64,000 nucleotides of DNA from Dastarcus helophoroides (taxonomy: Eukaryota > Arthropoda > Insecta > Coleoptera > Bothrideridae), in contig CM053327.1 of the NCBI GenBank assembly GCA_028583605.1, positions 29,562,626 to 29,626,625 on the forward strand, in the 5' to 3' direction. Shown here in pieces: positions 40,648-53,671 of the stretch. The notes beneath the pieces are model-generated. The model was not told where the DNA came from. It did not search any database and saw only the letters and a list, made by a program, of their open reading frames with translations. The translations under genes were made by a program, and so were the position numbers. Each line of letters starts with the position of its first letter. Within the stretch, counting starts at the first letter, position 1.

Positions 40648-43600
40648 ATGGGGTCGTCGAGGCATAGGGATAGAAGCAGAGATAGGGATAGAGACCGGGA
40701 TCGGGACAGGAGAGATAGGGACCGGAGGAGGAGTCGCGATCGAGACCGTGATCGTGATCGAGATCGCGACCGCGACAGACATCGTGATCGTGACAGGGAT
40801 CGAGACCGTGACAGAAGAGACCGCGATAGAGATCGCGACCGAAGCAGAAGCAGGAGTAGAGATCGGAGGAGAAGCCGTGAAAAGACTCCCGAACCGGATG
40901 GGAAAAAATTGATTGCCGATACTTTGGCAACGATTGCCGCTACGAGAAATTTCGCTTCATTGGTTAATCAGAGAGATGACAACTCAAATATGTCTTCCGG
41001 TAGGTAAACTCTTGCAGTGGGAGGGTGAATTTGAAGGTGATTTGTTATTTAAATGTTTTGTGATCGCAGGAAGTATGGAAGACGGGGATGAAAGGAAAAA
41101 GAAGAGGAAGGTCTCGTTGGGGTGGGAGTGAACATGAGAAGATTTTTATCCCTGGCATGCCAACAATTTTGCCTCCTAATTTAGACAAGAACCAGGAACA
41201 GGCTTACCTGCGTAAGTAGCACGTTTAACAGCTTTTTTAAAATTTGTTAGTATAAGTTATTCTCTTCCATTGTAGTACTTAAGTTATTGTTAGGTGTAGG
41301 TTTGTTGTGGTAAGTAATATGTTGAACACTGAACTTTACAATAGTTTCTGTAGCGGGTTTGTAGGTGAAAGAATATGAAAAATGTTGTAAGTATAAACAT
41401 TATGTACTCAAATTTTTGAAAACAGCATCAATAAATTTGTGTTGCAGAGAAAACAATGGGTTAGAAGAGTCTAATTCAGTTATTGTGGAATGCATTTAAT
41501 GATTCTTTGCATTTTCAGATGTTTTGTGTTCTTCGATAAGAGAATAATGAATGCATAAGTTTTTTGCAGGTCCAAATTGTAAATAACGATTGTTGACGAA
41601 TGTTACTACTGCAACAATATTGAGGGGGAAAAACTTAATTTAACAAAAAAAAACATTTGCAAGTTATAATAAAATAAAAACCTAAAATGTATAAAACATT
41701 TATTAAAATGGCAAAAGTGTAGTTGGAATTTTAAAAAAGCATTATTAGAAAAAGTCGACATTAACATTAAAGGGAAAATATTTCAAAAATTAAATAAATC
41801 AAAATTTTGTGACCACAGTATAAAAAAGTCTAAATATTTTTAATAGATCTTTGCATTAAGTGTTAAATCGAAGCTTTTGGGTGCATGTTGGAAATGCATA
41901 AATAAATTCGTTTTATTTTGAATTTAAACTCGAGGGCAAGTATATGGGAAAATGACTGAAAAGTTGGAAAAAATTGACCATAGTGACCATGTCAAGTACG
42001 TGGGTAATTACGACTCTGACTGTCTATCATCAAGTAATGTACTCGTGCATGTTAATGTCTTTTAAATTTTACTTTACTGCCAAAGAAGCGTGCTTTTATC
42101 AATTAAATAGATTCATATGAAAAAGCAATAGTAGTAATAATAAATAAACTAAATTAATTTCATGTTTGGGTAACAATCAAGGTTTCAACATAATCAGTAC
42201 CAGATAAATTTCTAGCACAATGATTTATTTACCATTTTTAATGAAATTAAGTCTCAACAGTTGATAAATTTATGAAGTATTTTAGGGATCTTAATCACCA
42301 TAAGTCTTTTTGCCAAAATTTGTGAATTTGTTTAAATATGGAAATACCAATTTATTAATTTTATTTATTTAGGGTAGCATTTTAAGTAAATGTTAATGTC
42401 TAATATATATAATGTCTATATATCAGCAGAACTTCTCTATTAATATAGTAGACTATATTATGGTTTACACTATGTTGGTGCCCATATAAAAATATAATAT
42501 CTATTACGTCTTATTACTCTTAACCACTAAACATTTAAAAATAATTTAATGTACACCAAAGTGTTTCAAAATCTAACATATGGGCTTTTGCCCTCTTCTA
42601 ACCCGTTTTATTACAGTTCAACTCCAGATAGAGGAAGTGAGCCGAAAACTACGATCCGGCGATCTTGGAATACCACCCAATCCGGAAGAAAGGTGCAGTT
42701 TTCTGATCTCCACCCAAACTCAGATCTTCAAATCAACTGTGGTTTGACATCGACAAACAGTCACTATGTTTTAAATTACTTTAATCAATTAATCCTTGCA
42801 GCGACCTTACAAAAAAACAAGAAAAGATTCGATCCGAGGATAAGTGTTGAAACAGCCATCGATATTTAAAAAAAAATTGAATTCTACTGTGGTAGAATTA
42901 TTATTGGTGCAATTGCAGTAGTTGTAGAAGTATTATTACAAGTGGTAACCGAAAGTTCATTTAAGGATATTGAAAATGGTGTCCAGGGAATTGTTTTGGC
43001 CCCATATTAGCAGCACATAAAGTAGACATATAGGTTGCTGCAAGGATACAACAATATTTCAGAATTTTTGAAGTTTCATTCTGCTTATTTACTTTGCCAT
43101 ATTCGTCGATTAAAAAATTCTGGAATAGGACACATTTAGTATTATTTTAATGACAAAATTAATCATGTTTGTTTTAGAAAAAAAATCAACAAAATTTTCT
43201 TTAATACAATAATTTAATTTCAGCCATAAGCAATCAAAGGGCACTAATTAATATTTCACTTACAGCCACTAATAATACTTTTTTTCTTTAGGGAAACTTT
43301 AAAGACTTTTGTCTTTATACAGTATCATAACGAATATAATTCAAATAAAGTAACATTTGAGAATAAAAGAGATTAATTAGATTTAAGTTCATTGCCTTTG
43401 AAGTCTTTTATTTTGGTTTTTATCTACTAAGTTGTTTTTGATTAACAAAATTTTGGCCAAATTCATGTTATCAGACTATTTCAGAATTGAAAGTATTTAT
43501 CACTGCAGATACAAAATTGAGTCAACACATTTATGAAATCAAATTTAGTTATTTAGGGAATGTTCTATAACAATTAACGAACCAAAAATAAAAGGCGACG

Positions 43601-45777
43601 AAGGCGTAAGAGCATCCCTTTCATTTTTGGTTTTTATTTCTCCAGGTCACCATCCCCTGAGCCAATATACAGCAGTGATGGCAAAAGGTTGAACACAAGG
43701 GAATTTAGAACTCGTCGCAGATTAGAGGAAGAACGCCATGCACTTGTACAAAAAATGCAGAGCATTAATCCAGAATTTAAACCCCCAATGGACTATAAGT
43801 TAGTAACTTTCACCACTCTCATTTTTGGGTTTTTTAGTAGTTTTAAATTCGAAAAATGGTTTTTTACTTACATTTCGACTCTTCTCAGAATTTGGAGTTT
43901 GTTTGATTTTTTAAAATTAAGAATATTTCTTACAATTTCAAGAAAAACGTCGCTATTTCAATATAAAATTTCTATTGAAACATCCCCCAATCTCGAGCGA
44001 AATTTAGAGATTAAAGTCGAAATTTTCAAACTTATTTTTTTACATAAATTTCATATTTGTTTCTAATAATGTAACTTCTTCTCAAGGCTCTGAATCTAAA
44101 CAGATTTTTTTAAAGTTTTAACTCTTAAATTTTTTCAGACCACCTGTTATACGAGTCAGTGACAAAGTAATGATACCACAAGAAGAACATCCAGAAATCA
44201 ATTTTGTGGGTCTTCTAATCGGCCCCAGAGGAAACACACTGAAAAGTAAGTCAGATATTAGGTTTATGACTTAAAGAAGTTATTATTATTTTTTATAGCT
44301 ATGGAAAAGGAAACTGGTGCAAAAATCATTATTCGTGGAAAGGGGAGCGTAAAAGAAGGTAAAGTTGGTCGCAAAGATGGACAACCATTACCTGGTGAAG
44401 ATGAACCTTTGCATGCTTATATAACCGCCACCAATCCGGAGTGTGTGAAGAAAGCTGTTGAGAGGGTAAATTATTTGTTACTGCGATAGATTAGTTTTGT
44501 TACCAATTTATTTTAGATTAAAGAAGTTATTAGACAAGGGGTAGAAGTACCTGAGAATCAGAACGATTTGAGAAGAATGCAACTTCGCGAACTGGCCCAA
44601 CTGAATGGAACATTGAGAGAAAACGACGGTATGAGATGCAATAACTGTGGTGCGACAGATCATAAATCTTGGCTGGTAAGTTCTAAATATTCAGTAACTA
44701 CACATTTAATTAATCAACTAATAGTATAGAAAATCTTTGGAGGTTGAACCCAAAATTCCAAGTTAAAGTGTAAAAGTTAGGAGAATAATTTAAAAATTAA
44801 ACTTAAACTTTCAATTTTCTTCCCAAACATTGAAATTAAAATTGGAAATTCTTTCAAGGCTGTACTCGTATTTTCACCCAAAAACTGGATATTTTGAGTA
44901 GAAGTTTTCGAGTATAAAATAGAGATTTGGAGACTAATGGAAATTATATTGAAGTTGAAATTTCAAACTGAATTTAATATTTTGAAAACTCTTTAAGAGA
45001 AATGTAGACATTTTCAATTTGACGTCAAACTGTAACTTTATATCTGAAATTTAGAATTTAAAATCAAAATTTTGAACTGTAAGGTTTGAATTTCGAGAAA
45101 AAAAAGTATGCTTTTAAATTTGAACTTTTCTTTTTCAGTGTCCTGACAAACCAAATGTTACCAACAACATTGTGTGTTCAAGTTGTGGAGCAGCTGGACA
45201 TATTGCTAGAGATTGTCGCCAAAAGAGACCTGGCCAAGGTGGACCTCCATTACCAGGCGAGAAGACCAAAATAGACGAAGAATACTTGTCTCTTATGGCA
45301 GAATTAGGTGAAGGTCCTCCACCAGATGCTGTCAAAAACGGAACCACTCAACAAACTCAACCGCAGAAGAAAAGTAGCGGATTCAGCATCTTTGATACCC
45401 AATCCACTCCCAGACCTCTGATGGCTGCACCCCCGAGTATGCAACAAACTAATATGACTTGCATGAATGGCATGGCCCCACCACCTTGGGCAGCTGCACC
45501 CACTATGGGTTGGCCACCAGGTCCACCGGGTATTCTTCCGCCTCCTCCACCTCCGGGAGCTTCGAGTCCTACTCAGATGATGCCATGGATGAGTGCTCCG
45601 GCACAACCTCCACCGCCTGGTGCTGCACCAACTGCGACCACTGTTCCACCTCCGAGTATGGCTTGGGGACAAATGCAGCAATATAGTTGGCCACAAAATA
45701 GTTGCCCTCCTCCACCACCTCCTGGAATTGACGTAAATAGTTTATTAACTGCACCCCCTCCGCCGCCACCTTCTTAA
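40648..45777 (+). CDS. SF1: Splicing factor 1 / branch-point binding protein, 8 exons
   Basis: SF1 recognises the intron branch point with U2AF during early spliceosome assembly. Exons are 40648-40999, 41070-41211, 42617-42692, 43646-43798, 44139-44245, 44299-44465, 44517-44675 and 45139-45777, giving 597 residues with one frame correction. The N terminus is an Arg-Asp/Arg-Ser-rich domain. The U2AF ligand motif with its tryptophan is [14 protein letters not shown] is the conserved SPSP phosphorylation site. The KH-QUA2 domain carries the GPRGNTLK loop. Two CCHC zinc knuckles follow ([14 protein letters not shown] and [14 protein letters not shown]), then a proline-rich tail. In exon 2 the exon-1 frame (DERKKKRK) and the SRWGG frame are offset by one base near 41110; either a surplus G or use of an acceptor 4 bases downstream would restore reading. 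Confidence 0.95.
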
Positions 45778-46053
45778 ATCAGCTTTTAAATACTGACTTG
45801 GTGTTAAAGGGAATATATTTAATAATTTCTATTTAGTTATGATCAAATAAGTAGTTACATCATTTCGATATATGGTAGCAGTGTTCATGTGGATTTGCCC
45901 TTATATGTTGTTAATACATATTTAAAATATATGCACTTCAAAGATAGTTTTTTTTTCTTAGTACTGCTAAAAATAACCTGTACCTTATCTGCAGTTACAT
46001 TACAATTACTCTTTTACGACAGGAATGTTTGGGAAAATTACACAAGTCGGTAA

Positions 46054-46059
46054 AATAAA
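46054..46059 (+). terminator. AATAAA polyadenylation signal for SF1
   Basis: Plus-strand AATAAA occurs 277 bases after the SF1 stop codon. The signal of the opposing gene lies 22 bases away. Confidence 0.55.
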
Positions 46060-46080
46060 ACTATTCCATGTAATATTCTT

Positions 46081-46086
46081 TTTATT
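46081..46086 (-). terminator. AATAAA polyadenylation signal for the Ana2-like gene
   Basis: The minus strand reads AATAAA 37 bases past the stop codon at 46123, so the two convergent transcripts probably overlap at their 3' ends. Confidence 0.55.
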
Positions 46087-46122
46087 AACTGTCTATATAA
46101 ATACAATTTAATACAAAACATT

Positions 46123-48770
46123 TCAATTACAAAAGTAGTAAAGAGTCCTAAACATGTCAAAAAAATAACGCTTTTTCAAAGCAGTTTCGGCTGTTGCTTT
46201 AATGCCTGATATGTCCAGTATTTTCGGAGCACCAGGATTTTGATTTTTTAAGTTTTGGATTACTGGCGGTACTAACGCCTTTTTTAGTAGTTCATCTGGA
46301 ACAAGTAACAGGTGTGTGTAAGTTTGTTTTTTAACTGTCATGAAGGATGGTACCTTTTTCGTCTATCAAATTATACTTCTTCATATACTCCAACTGAAGG
46401 CGATAGAAAATTCGGGCGCTCTTTTAAGATTTAAGGGAGTTTGCTCCTGCTTCTGATTGGCCTTTTTCTTAGATTTTTTGCATGTTATTTTTGCGAGCTG
46501 TTCATCAGGTAAGTATTTCATAAGAAGCTGTTTTACCACAAAATTAATTTCATTGGAATTATTGCAATCTCTGTCACTTGATCTAAAAAAAAAAGTAACT
46601 CAATAAACCAACAATTGGATTTACCTCGTATATACTCAATATCTTCACTTATGTTTTCCATAGGGGGCAAATTAACCCCTATTCTTCTCAACTGCTTAAT
46701 GGTTGCTTCTTTTACTTTATCAATTGTTTTTTCTTTGTCTGTTGTTCCTTGCAAATCAGCATGTTTAATAATATTATTCACTTGTTTCTGAAAGTTAAAA
46801 TGAAAAACGGACACAATGTTAAAGTGAAATAATGATTGAACTTACCATTACATTTTTATAAAGAGTTAATCCTGTCTCAGATCCTGAAGATGAAGATGTA
46901 TCGTCCTCACTAAAATTGTAAGTTCTTTTATAAAATACCGTTCACATTGAAATAAAACACCTATTCGAAAGTACATTCTTACATTTCCTCATTCTGACTA
47001 TACTGTACACAGTGTGTAACAAAAACAGTTTACAATATGTCCAAAATGTTAAGCTTTAAATTTTTATTTTTCTTCACAATACTTACTCAGAACTATCGTA
47101 ATCATTCATATCTATCCTAATACTAGGTTCCGGACTTGGACAAGCTTCTTTAACATTGATGGGTTCCTGAAGTTGAAGAGATGCCATCGTTGCTTTATCA
47201 TCGATGCATTTGGACTGGCTCGGATCAGTCTCACTTATTTCCTGAATTTTAGCCTCTGGAAAGTACTCTCTATTTTTCCGAGGAATCGCATTTTGCTGAG
47301 GGCGGAATGACACCTCAAAACTCGTCATTAAATCAATCGAAAACTTGGATGGTCCCTTCCTAGGTGTCAGTGGCTGAAACCTCTGCATATTCAAATTATC
47401 ATATTGCGTACTAGTCAGGTATCTATCAGTAAGAATGTTTTTATTGGTGACAGTCGGTGGGGCCTCTATCTGTTTGTGGCTTTCCTTGTGTTCTAACAGT
47501 GTGGAAACTTGTTTTTGTAGGAGAATAAGCTGCTCGTTTTGCTGTTGAATTATTTTTAAAAGATCTCGCACTGTCGGTTCATCTGGTTTGACCTTTTCAC
47601 ATTCTTTCGAGGGCACCTCTGTAGTTGATGGGAAAATTGTGCTTGTTTGTGTATTACAGTCAGCCTTTTATGTTTTTAAAATTATTACAGTCCGCTGCTA
47701 TAACGTTTTTTGGAGATAAATACTCTTTATTGCTTATTTCCTTAGGATAGTTTTCAACATTCGAGCCTCCAGTACTGACTTCCTTTTCTGGTATGTTTTC
47801 TTTATCGAAGGCTTTATATTTGAAAGCATCCCAAGAACTGTCAGTATTAACTCCAATTTCTTCAACTGCTTTCTTATTATGGTTTAAGTTACAATTTTCA
47901 GCTGTATTACCTTGAAAACAGACACTTTTTAAAGGTCCTACATACTCCTTTCTTTTTTCCCAATCAGACCTATTAAGACTTTTATAATTTTTACCAATAT
48001 CTTTGCTACAAGTATTTTGGGGCAAGAGCGGTTTAGGTGAAAACACTCTAACGTTTTTTGTTGATGTTTTACCTGTGGAGTGATTTCTCGAATAATTTAA
48101 AAGATCAGTTACAAAGTGATGTGGTTTCGAAGTAGCACATTTTTGAGATTGTTGACTTTCTAAGAACTCTCTGTAAGTATTTGGCAAAACAGCATTTTGT
48201 ACATGTACCGATGTATTGCTTGCTTCATCACTGATCTTCGTAGCTGGTTTTACTTCAGCAGTAGCTGATTCTACTTTAGCAATATCATAAGATTCCTGTT
48301 CATTATTGACATCAATCACGCTTAAATCTAAATGTCTGGTAGGAATATTGGCCATATATATTTCCTGCAATGATTTACCTCCAAACAACCGTGGGAAATC
48401 CTCTTGCGTATTTTTGTTTTCCCTCACTATTTCATTACTACAACCGGGAGTTTTCACATTAACTCCTGGCCCAATACTTTCGAAATGTACATGTTTCTTT
48501 GATACTAAAAACTGCTGTGTATCACCCAAAGTATTTTCTTTATTCCATGCCGGATTTATTTTATTAACCTGATTGATCCAAGAATTGTATGATTCTCTAT
48601 CATTTGAAGGCGTATTTTGCCAAATTAACGATACATCTGGAACAACTGGTGCCAAAGTAACCTTAAACGAAAATCATCCGTGTAAAAACTGACAACAAAG
48701 TGAGTTACCATACTTTTTCCATTGGTCGAGGTATTGGGGCGCTTCTGGGAGCATCGTAGAAGGAATCCAT
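46123..48770 (-). CDS. Ana2/STIL-like centriole duplication protein, 6 exons
   Basis: Ana2/STIL recruits SAS-6 and is phosphorylated by Plk4 to start centriole assembly. Exons, in transcript order, are 48714-48770, 47087-48661, 46846-46909, 46625-46787, 46354-46568 and 46123-46295, giving about 748 residues after two frame corrections. A disordered N-terminal half precedes a short coiled coil (VRDLLKIIQQQNEQLILLQ) like the Ana2/STIL oligomerisation segment. A C-terminal region with TGLTLYKNVM and LEYMKKYNLID resembles the STAN motif. Apparent breaks are a surplus base in the A/T run at 47666-47669 and a missing base near 46395-46397; exon 5 also needs an acceptor inside AGAG rather than at the T-tract AG. 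The assignment rests on layout and motif resemblance; the many corrections lower confidence in the exact exon map. Confidence 0.62.
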
Positions 48771-48946
48771 GCGAATTGCTGGTCAATTTTTCTTGACAAA
48801 TTAAATTGTCTTTTAATCGCCTAAAAATTGAAAACAACAGGTGGTTGATTTAATACTGACAGATAAACAAATTTAAACTTGCAAAGTACCAATACAAATA
48901 ATCATTTGACAATCAGTTGTACCAACTTCGCGTGTTAAGTATGAAA

Positions 48947-51900
48947 TAGGGTGTCGATCTAAGATCGATTAATCGAAAAATCGGTTTTTTCAAGTCTCAA
49001 GGTCGATTTTTTAGATCGATCTCAAATATAAGATGGATCTAATGAACAATTCAAAAATCCTAAGAATCGAATCGATTTACCTTAGATGCAGGTCACTGTA
49101 AATTTAATGACACTTTTTTATGTTTTTTATGAAAGTGTATTTGTGTCGTTATGTTATTATCCACTTCCATCTACTAGTAATAGCTGCGTTAATAAGCCAA
49201 CAGATGGCTGCACTAACTTTTTTTTTTCATTCGATATGTCGTTGACTGAATAGGAAAGATAACTGTGGTGCAGTGTTGCCATATATTTGAAGGTAAAATT
49301 CCGTACATACGCAGTTAAAATTAGCATATATTCGCAAAAATTACCCTACGTCATTTTATTACCTATTACCCGTTTTAAAAACTTTTATTTAACGGTTGAA
49401 CATGTTACACACGTATTAATAAATACACTACAAAACTTGAAAAAAGTTTATTTACTTTTTTTGAAGTAAAAATTACAAGAGCGTAGAAAGGACATCATTT
49501 TGAAAAAAATTATTATGCAACGTTGACTTTTCCTCCTCTAAATCCCGAGATTAAAGTCAAAATGTCGACTTTAATGTCAAAATTTCGAAAAAAAGTCAAA
49601 ATGTTGGAGTTTAAAGTCGAAATTTCTAGAAAAAAGTAGAAATTTCAATTTTTAAATCGAAATTTAACGAAATGTTACAAAGGCGTAGAAAAGACATCGA
49701 TTAAAAAAAATGTTAAATTTAGAAATTTCGACTCTTCTCAACTTTGACTTTTACTTCAACTTTTGACTTTTTCTCAACTTTCGACTTTTTTTTCAAAATT
49801 TCGACTTTTTTCTGAAAATTTGAAATTTTTCGAAATGCTACAAAGGCGTAGAAAGGATATCGATTTAAAAAAATGTTATTTTTAGAAATTTCGACTTTTT
49901 TTTCTCAAATTTTGATTTTAAGCCCGAAATTTCGACTTTTTCTCTCGAAATTTCGACTTTTTTTCTCAAAATTTCGACTTTTTTAACGAAATTTTGTCTT
50001 TCTTCTCAAAATTCGGATTTTTTCTCGAAATTTCTACCTTTTTCTCGAAATTTCGTTTTTTTTTTCTCTCAAATTTCGACTTTTTTCTCTAAATTTTGAC
50101 CTTAATATCGACATTTGGACATTTTAGAATTAGGAGAAAAAGAGTTGAAATTTAAAGTTTAAAGGCGAAATTTCGAGAAAAACGTCAAATTTTCGAGCAA
50201 AATGTTAAGGAAAATTTCGAAATATCGAGAAAAAAATCCGAATTTGAAAAAAAAGTCAAAATCTCGAGGAAAAAGTCGAAATTTTAAGAAGAACTTTGAG
50301 AAAAAAGTCCAAATTTCGAGAAAAAGTCGAAATTTCGAGAAAAAGTCGAAATTTTGATTTTTTTTCTCAAAGTTCCATTTTAAGCTCGAAATTTCGACTT
50401 TTTCTCGAAATTTTGACTTTTTTCTGAAATTTTGATTTTTTTCTTTCAAAATTTTGACTTTTTTTTCGAAATTTCGACTTTTTCTCGAAATTTGGACTTT
50501 TTTCTCAAAGTTCTTCTTAAAATTTCGACTTTTTCCTCGAGATTTTGACTTTTTTCTCAAATTCCGATTTTTTTCTCGATATTTCGAAATTTTCCTTGAC
50601 ATTTTGCTCGAAAATTTGACGTTTTTCTCGAAATTTCGCCTTTAAACTTTAAATTTCGACTCTTTTTCTCCAAATTCCGACTTTTTTCTTAAATTTCAAC
50701 TTTTTTCTGAAAATTTGACTTTTTTCTGGAAATCTCAACTTTTTACAAATGTTACAACAAAGGCGTAGAAAGGACATAGATTGAAAAAAAATGTTATTTT
50801 TAGAAATTTCGACTTCTTTTATAAAATTTCGATTTTAAGCTCGAAATTTTGACTTTTTTCTCGAAATTTCGATTTTTTCTAAATTTCGATTTTTTCTCGA
50901 AATTTTGACCTTTTTCTCGAAATTTCGTTTTTTTCTCAAATTTCAGCTTTTTTTTTGAAGTTTCGACGTTTTTCTCAAATTTCGACTTTTTTCTCGAAAT
51001 TTCATTTTTTATTCTGAATTTTCGATTTTTTTTCTCAAATATCGACTTTTTTCTCGAAATTTTTACCTTAATATCGGCATTTCGATATTTTTCTCGAAAT
51101 TTCGACTTTAAACTCAAAAGTTGACTTTTTTTCTCAAAATTTCAACCTTTCTCGCAAATTTCGATTTTTTTCTTAAAATTTCGATTGTTTTTTCGAAATT
51201 TCGCATTTTTTTCTCAAAATTTCGACGGTTTTCTCGAAATCTCGACTTTTTTCTTAAAATTCAACTTTTTTCTGGACATTTCTACTTTTTTCTGGACATT
51301 TCTACTTTTTTCTGGAAATTTCAACTTTAAAGTCAAAATTTCGACCTTTTTTTCGAAATTGCGACTTGTTTTTTTCGAAATTTCGACTTTTTTTCTCGAA
51401 ATTTCGACTTTTCGAAATCTCTACTATTTTCTCAAATTTCGAGTTTTTTCCTGAGATACATATTTCAAAATTTCGATTTTTTCTCGAAATTTCGATGCTT
51501 TTCTCAAATTTCGACTTTTTTCTCGAAATTTCGATCTTAATCTGAAAAGATCGTCTTTTTTCTCGAAATTTGGTTTTTTTTTCTCAATTTCGACTTTTTT
51601 CTCAAATAGCGGATTTTTTTCGAAATTTTGACCTTAATATCGACATTTCTACATTTTTCTCGGAATTACGACTTTTTTCTCGAAATTTCGACTTTTTGTC
51701 GAAATCTCGACCTTTTTTCTCAAATTTCGACTTTTTTTTCGAAATATATCAAAATTTCGACTTTTTCTAGACACTTCAACGTTTTTTTCAAATTTCAACT
51801 TTTTTCTCGAAATTTCGTTTTCTTTTTCTCAATTTTCGACCTTTCTCTCAAACACCGACTGTTTTCTCAAAATTTTCATCTTAATATCGAAATTTCGACA

Positions 51901-53246
51901 TTTTTTTCGAAATTTCGACTTTAAACTTAAAATTTCGACTTTTTTTATACAAATTTCAACTTTTTTTTTCAAATTTCGACTTTTTTTCTCGGAATTGCGA
52001 CTTTCGTTTTTGTTAAATTTTGACTCTTTTTCGAAATTCGACAGTTTTTTTCGAAATTTCAATTGTAATGTCAAAATTTCTTAAAGAAAAGACCAAAATT
52101 TTCTGATTAAAAATAGCAATTATTGAACGCACCCTACTACCAACTGTCAATAATGTTGGGAAAGGGGAATGGTGGGACGTAACTGTCATCTGCCTAATTT
52201 AACCATAGAGCGTGTTTATTATAGAGCGACTTATAATCGAAATTTCGAGAAAAAATTCGATATCAAAGTCGAAAATTCAAGATTAAAGTCGAAATTGCGA
52301 CATTAATTTCAGAATTTTAGGAAAAAAGCAGAAATTTCAAGAAAAAAGCCGAATTTTCGAGAAAAAAGTCGAAATTTTGAGTGTAAAGACGAAATTTTGA
52401 GCTTAAAGAGGAAATTTCGAATTCAAATCCGAAATTTCAAGATTAAAGTCGAAATTTTGAGAAAAAAGTAGAAATCTCTAAAAATACTGTTTTTAATCAA
52501 TGTCCTTTTTACGCTTTTGTAAAATGTCGAAATTTCTAAATATATTTTTTAATCAATGCCTTTCTACGCTTTTGTAAAATGTCGACTTTGAACTCGAAAT
52601 TTCGACTTTTTTCTCAAAAATTCCACTTTAACGTTAACATGTCAAAAAAAAGTCGATATTAAATTGTAAAAGGGTTGGTGCTGCTTAGAATATAGTCTTA
52701 TATTCTAAGGGTTGGTGGGGCTTAACTGTCATCTGCCTAACCTACCCATAGAATAAGAAATTTTAACTTATCTCGAAATTTGGTGAAAAAACGTTGAGAT
52801 TTCGAGATAAAAGCCGAAATTTCGATTTTAACTATAAAATTTCCTCCAAAAAAAGTTGAAATTTGGAGAATAAAGTAGAAATTTCCACTTTTATCTCGTA
52901 ATTTCCAGTGTAAACTTCATATTTCTAAATACCTTTTTATAAAGAAATACCCTTTCTACATCTTCGTAAAAAAAACGAAAATGCATAAATAAAAAACAAA
53001 GCGGAAAATAAATATTTCTAATTAGGAATAAATAATTAAAATATTAGTGTTTAAAATCCTAGAAAAAAATTTTCAAAATTAAACTACGCCAATTCATCAT
53101 TATCATTCAACTTTTCTTTTATTAGAAATGTTTAAAAATTTCACCAACAAGACGATTAATCGGAAATCGATCCTTCAGCACCCAATTTCATCCGGAATCG
53201 ATACTTTTGCTCACGATTCGAATCGATTCAAAAATCGACATTCCTA
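48947..53246. mobile_element. 4.3-kb foldback element with hAT-like ends, filled with satellite
   Basis: The left end TAGGGTGTCGAT and the reverse complement of the right end (TAGGAATGTCGAT) form a short terminal inverted repeat, continuing as loosely inverted ATCGATT-rich sequence. The flanks are GTATGAAA (48939-48946) and GTGTGAAA (53247-53254), an 8-bp duplication with one mismatch, the size typical of hAT elements. Inside are thousands of bases of AAATTTCGACTTTTTTC satellite, a long hairpin (50132-50672), four direct and three inverted copies of a GGCGTAGAAAGGACATCGAT module, and two AACTGTCATCTGCCTAA modules. No transposase is seen. Confidence 0.7.
50132..50672. repeat. Long hairpin with about 225-base arms
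   Basis: The left arm (50132-50356) and right arm (50447-50672) are nearly exact reverse complements. Markers are TTTAAAGTTTAAAGGCGAAA (50151-50170) against TTTCGCCTTTAAACTTTAAA (50635-50654), and AATTTTAAGAAGAACTTTGA against TCAAAGTTCTTCTTAAAATT. The spacer is about 90 bases. The same 60-residue Phe-rich translation therefore appears from both strands; it is not a gene. Confidence 0.9.
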
Positions 53247-53671
53247 GTGTGAAACCAGAGTAAATATTTTCAAAGAATATTTACGTGTACATTGAAACGA
53301 TTGAACTAAAGCTTCCATTGATCTAACAAAAATAGCGGCTGTTCAAAAGAAAAAGTCATCAAATGTACTGTAATTTTTGATAAGGTTGATAAAAATTAAA
53401 GTTGTTTGTTTCATGTAAAACCACAAAGATACATTTTGATCATCTTATTACTTTCTAAATGCTTAACAAGGTACGTAGTTACTCGTATTAAGAATCTATG
53501 TTCGATAAGTATTTTTCCTATTGAAACACGAGGGGATAATACAAAGGCATAATTAAAAATATGTATCAAAAACAGGTTATTCTTATTACATAGAATAACA
53601 CAAAAAAAGCACTAACTTATTATTATTACTTATATTCTTTAAAATATTTACATAAAATAATAGAAACAATT

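Noticed and set aside
40549..40930. Minus-strand frames opposite SF1 exon 1
   Set aside because: They are antisense shadows of the Arg/Asp-repeat coding sequence.
42549..42869. 106-codon frame around SF1 exon 3
   Set aside because: The exon is read in another frame ([21 protein letters not shown]) that is strongly conserved; this frame only covers it by chance.
45304..45769. Minus-strand and alternate-frame open frames in SF1 exon 8
   Set aside because: They are shadows of the proline-rich SF1 tail, whose frame, splice sites and zinc knuckles are well supported.
50159..50602. 147-codon minus-strand frame rich in Lys, Phe and Ser
   Set aside because: It is translated hairpin satellite; the opposite arm gives the same peptide from the other strand.
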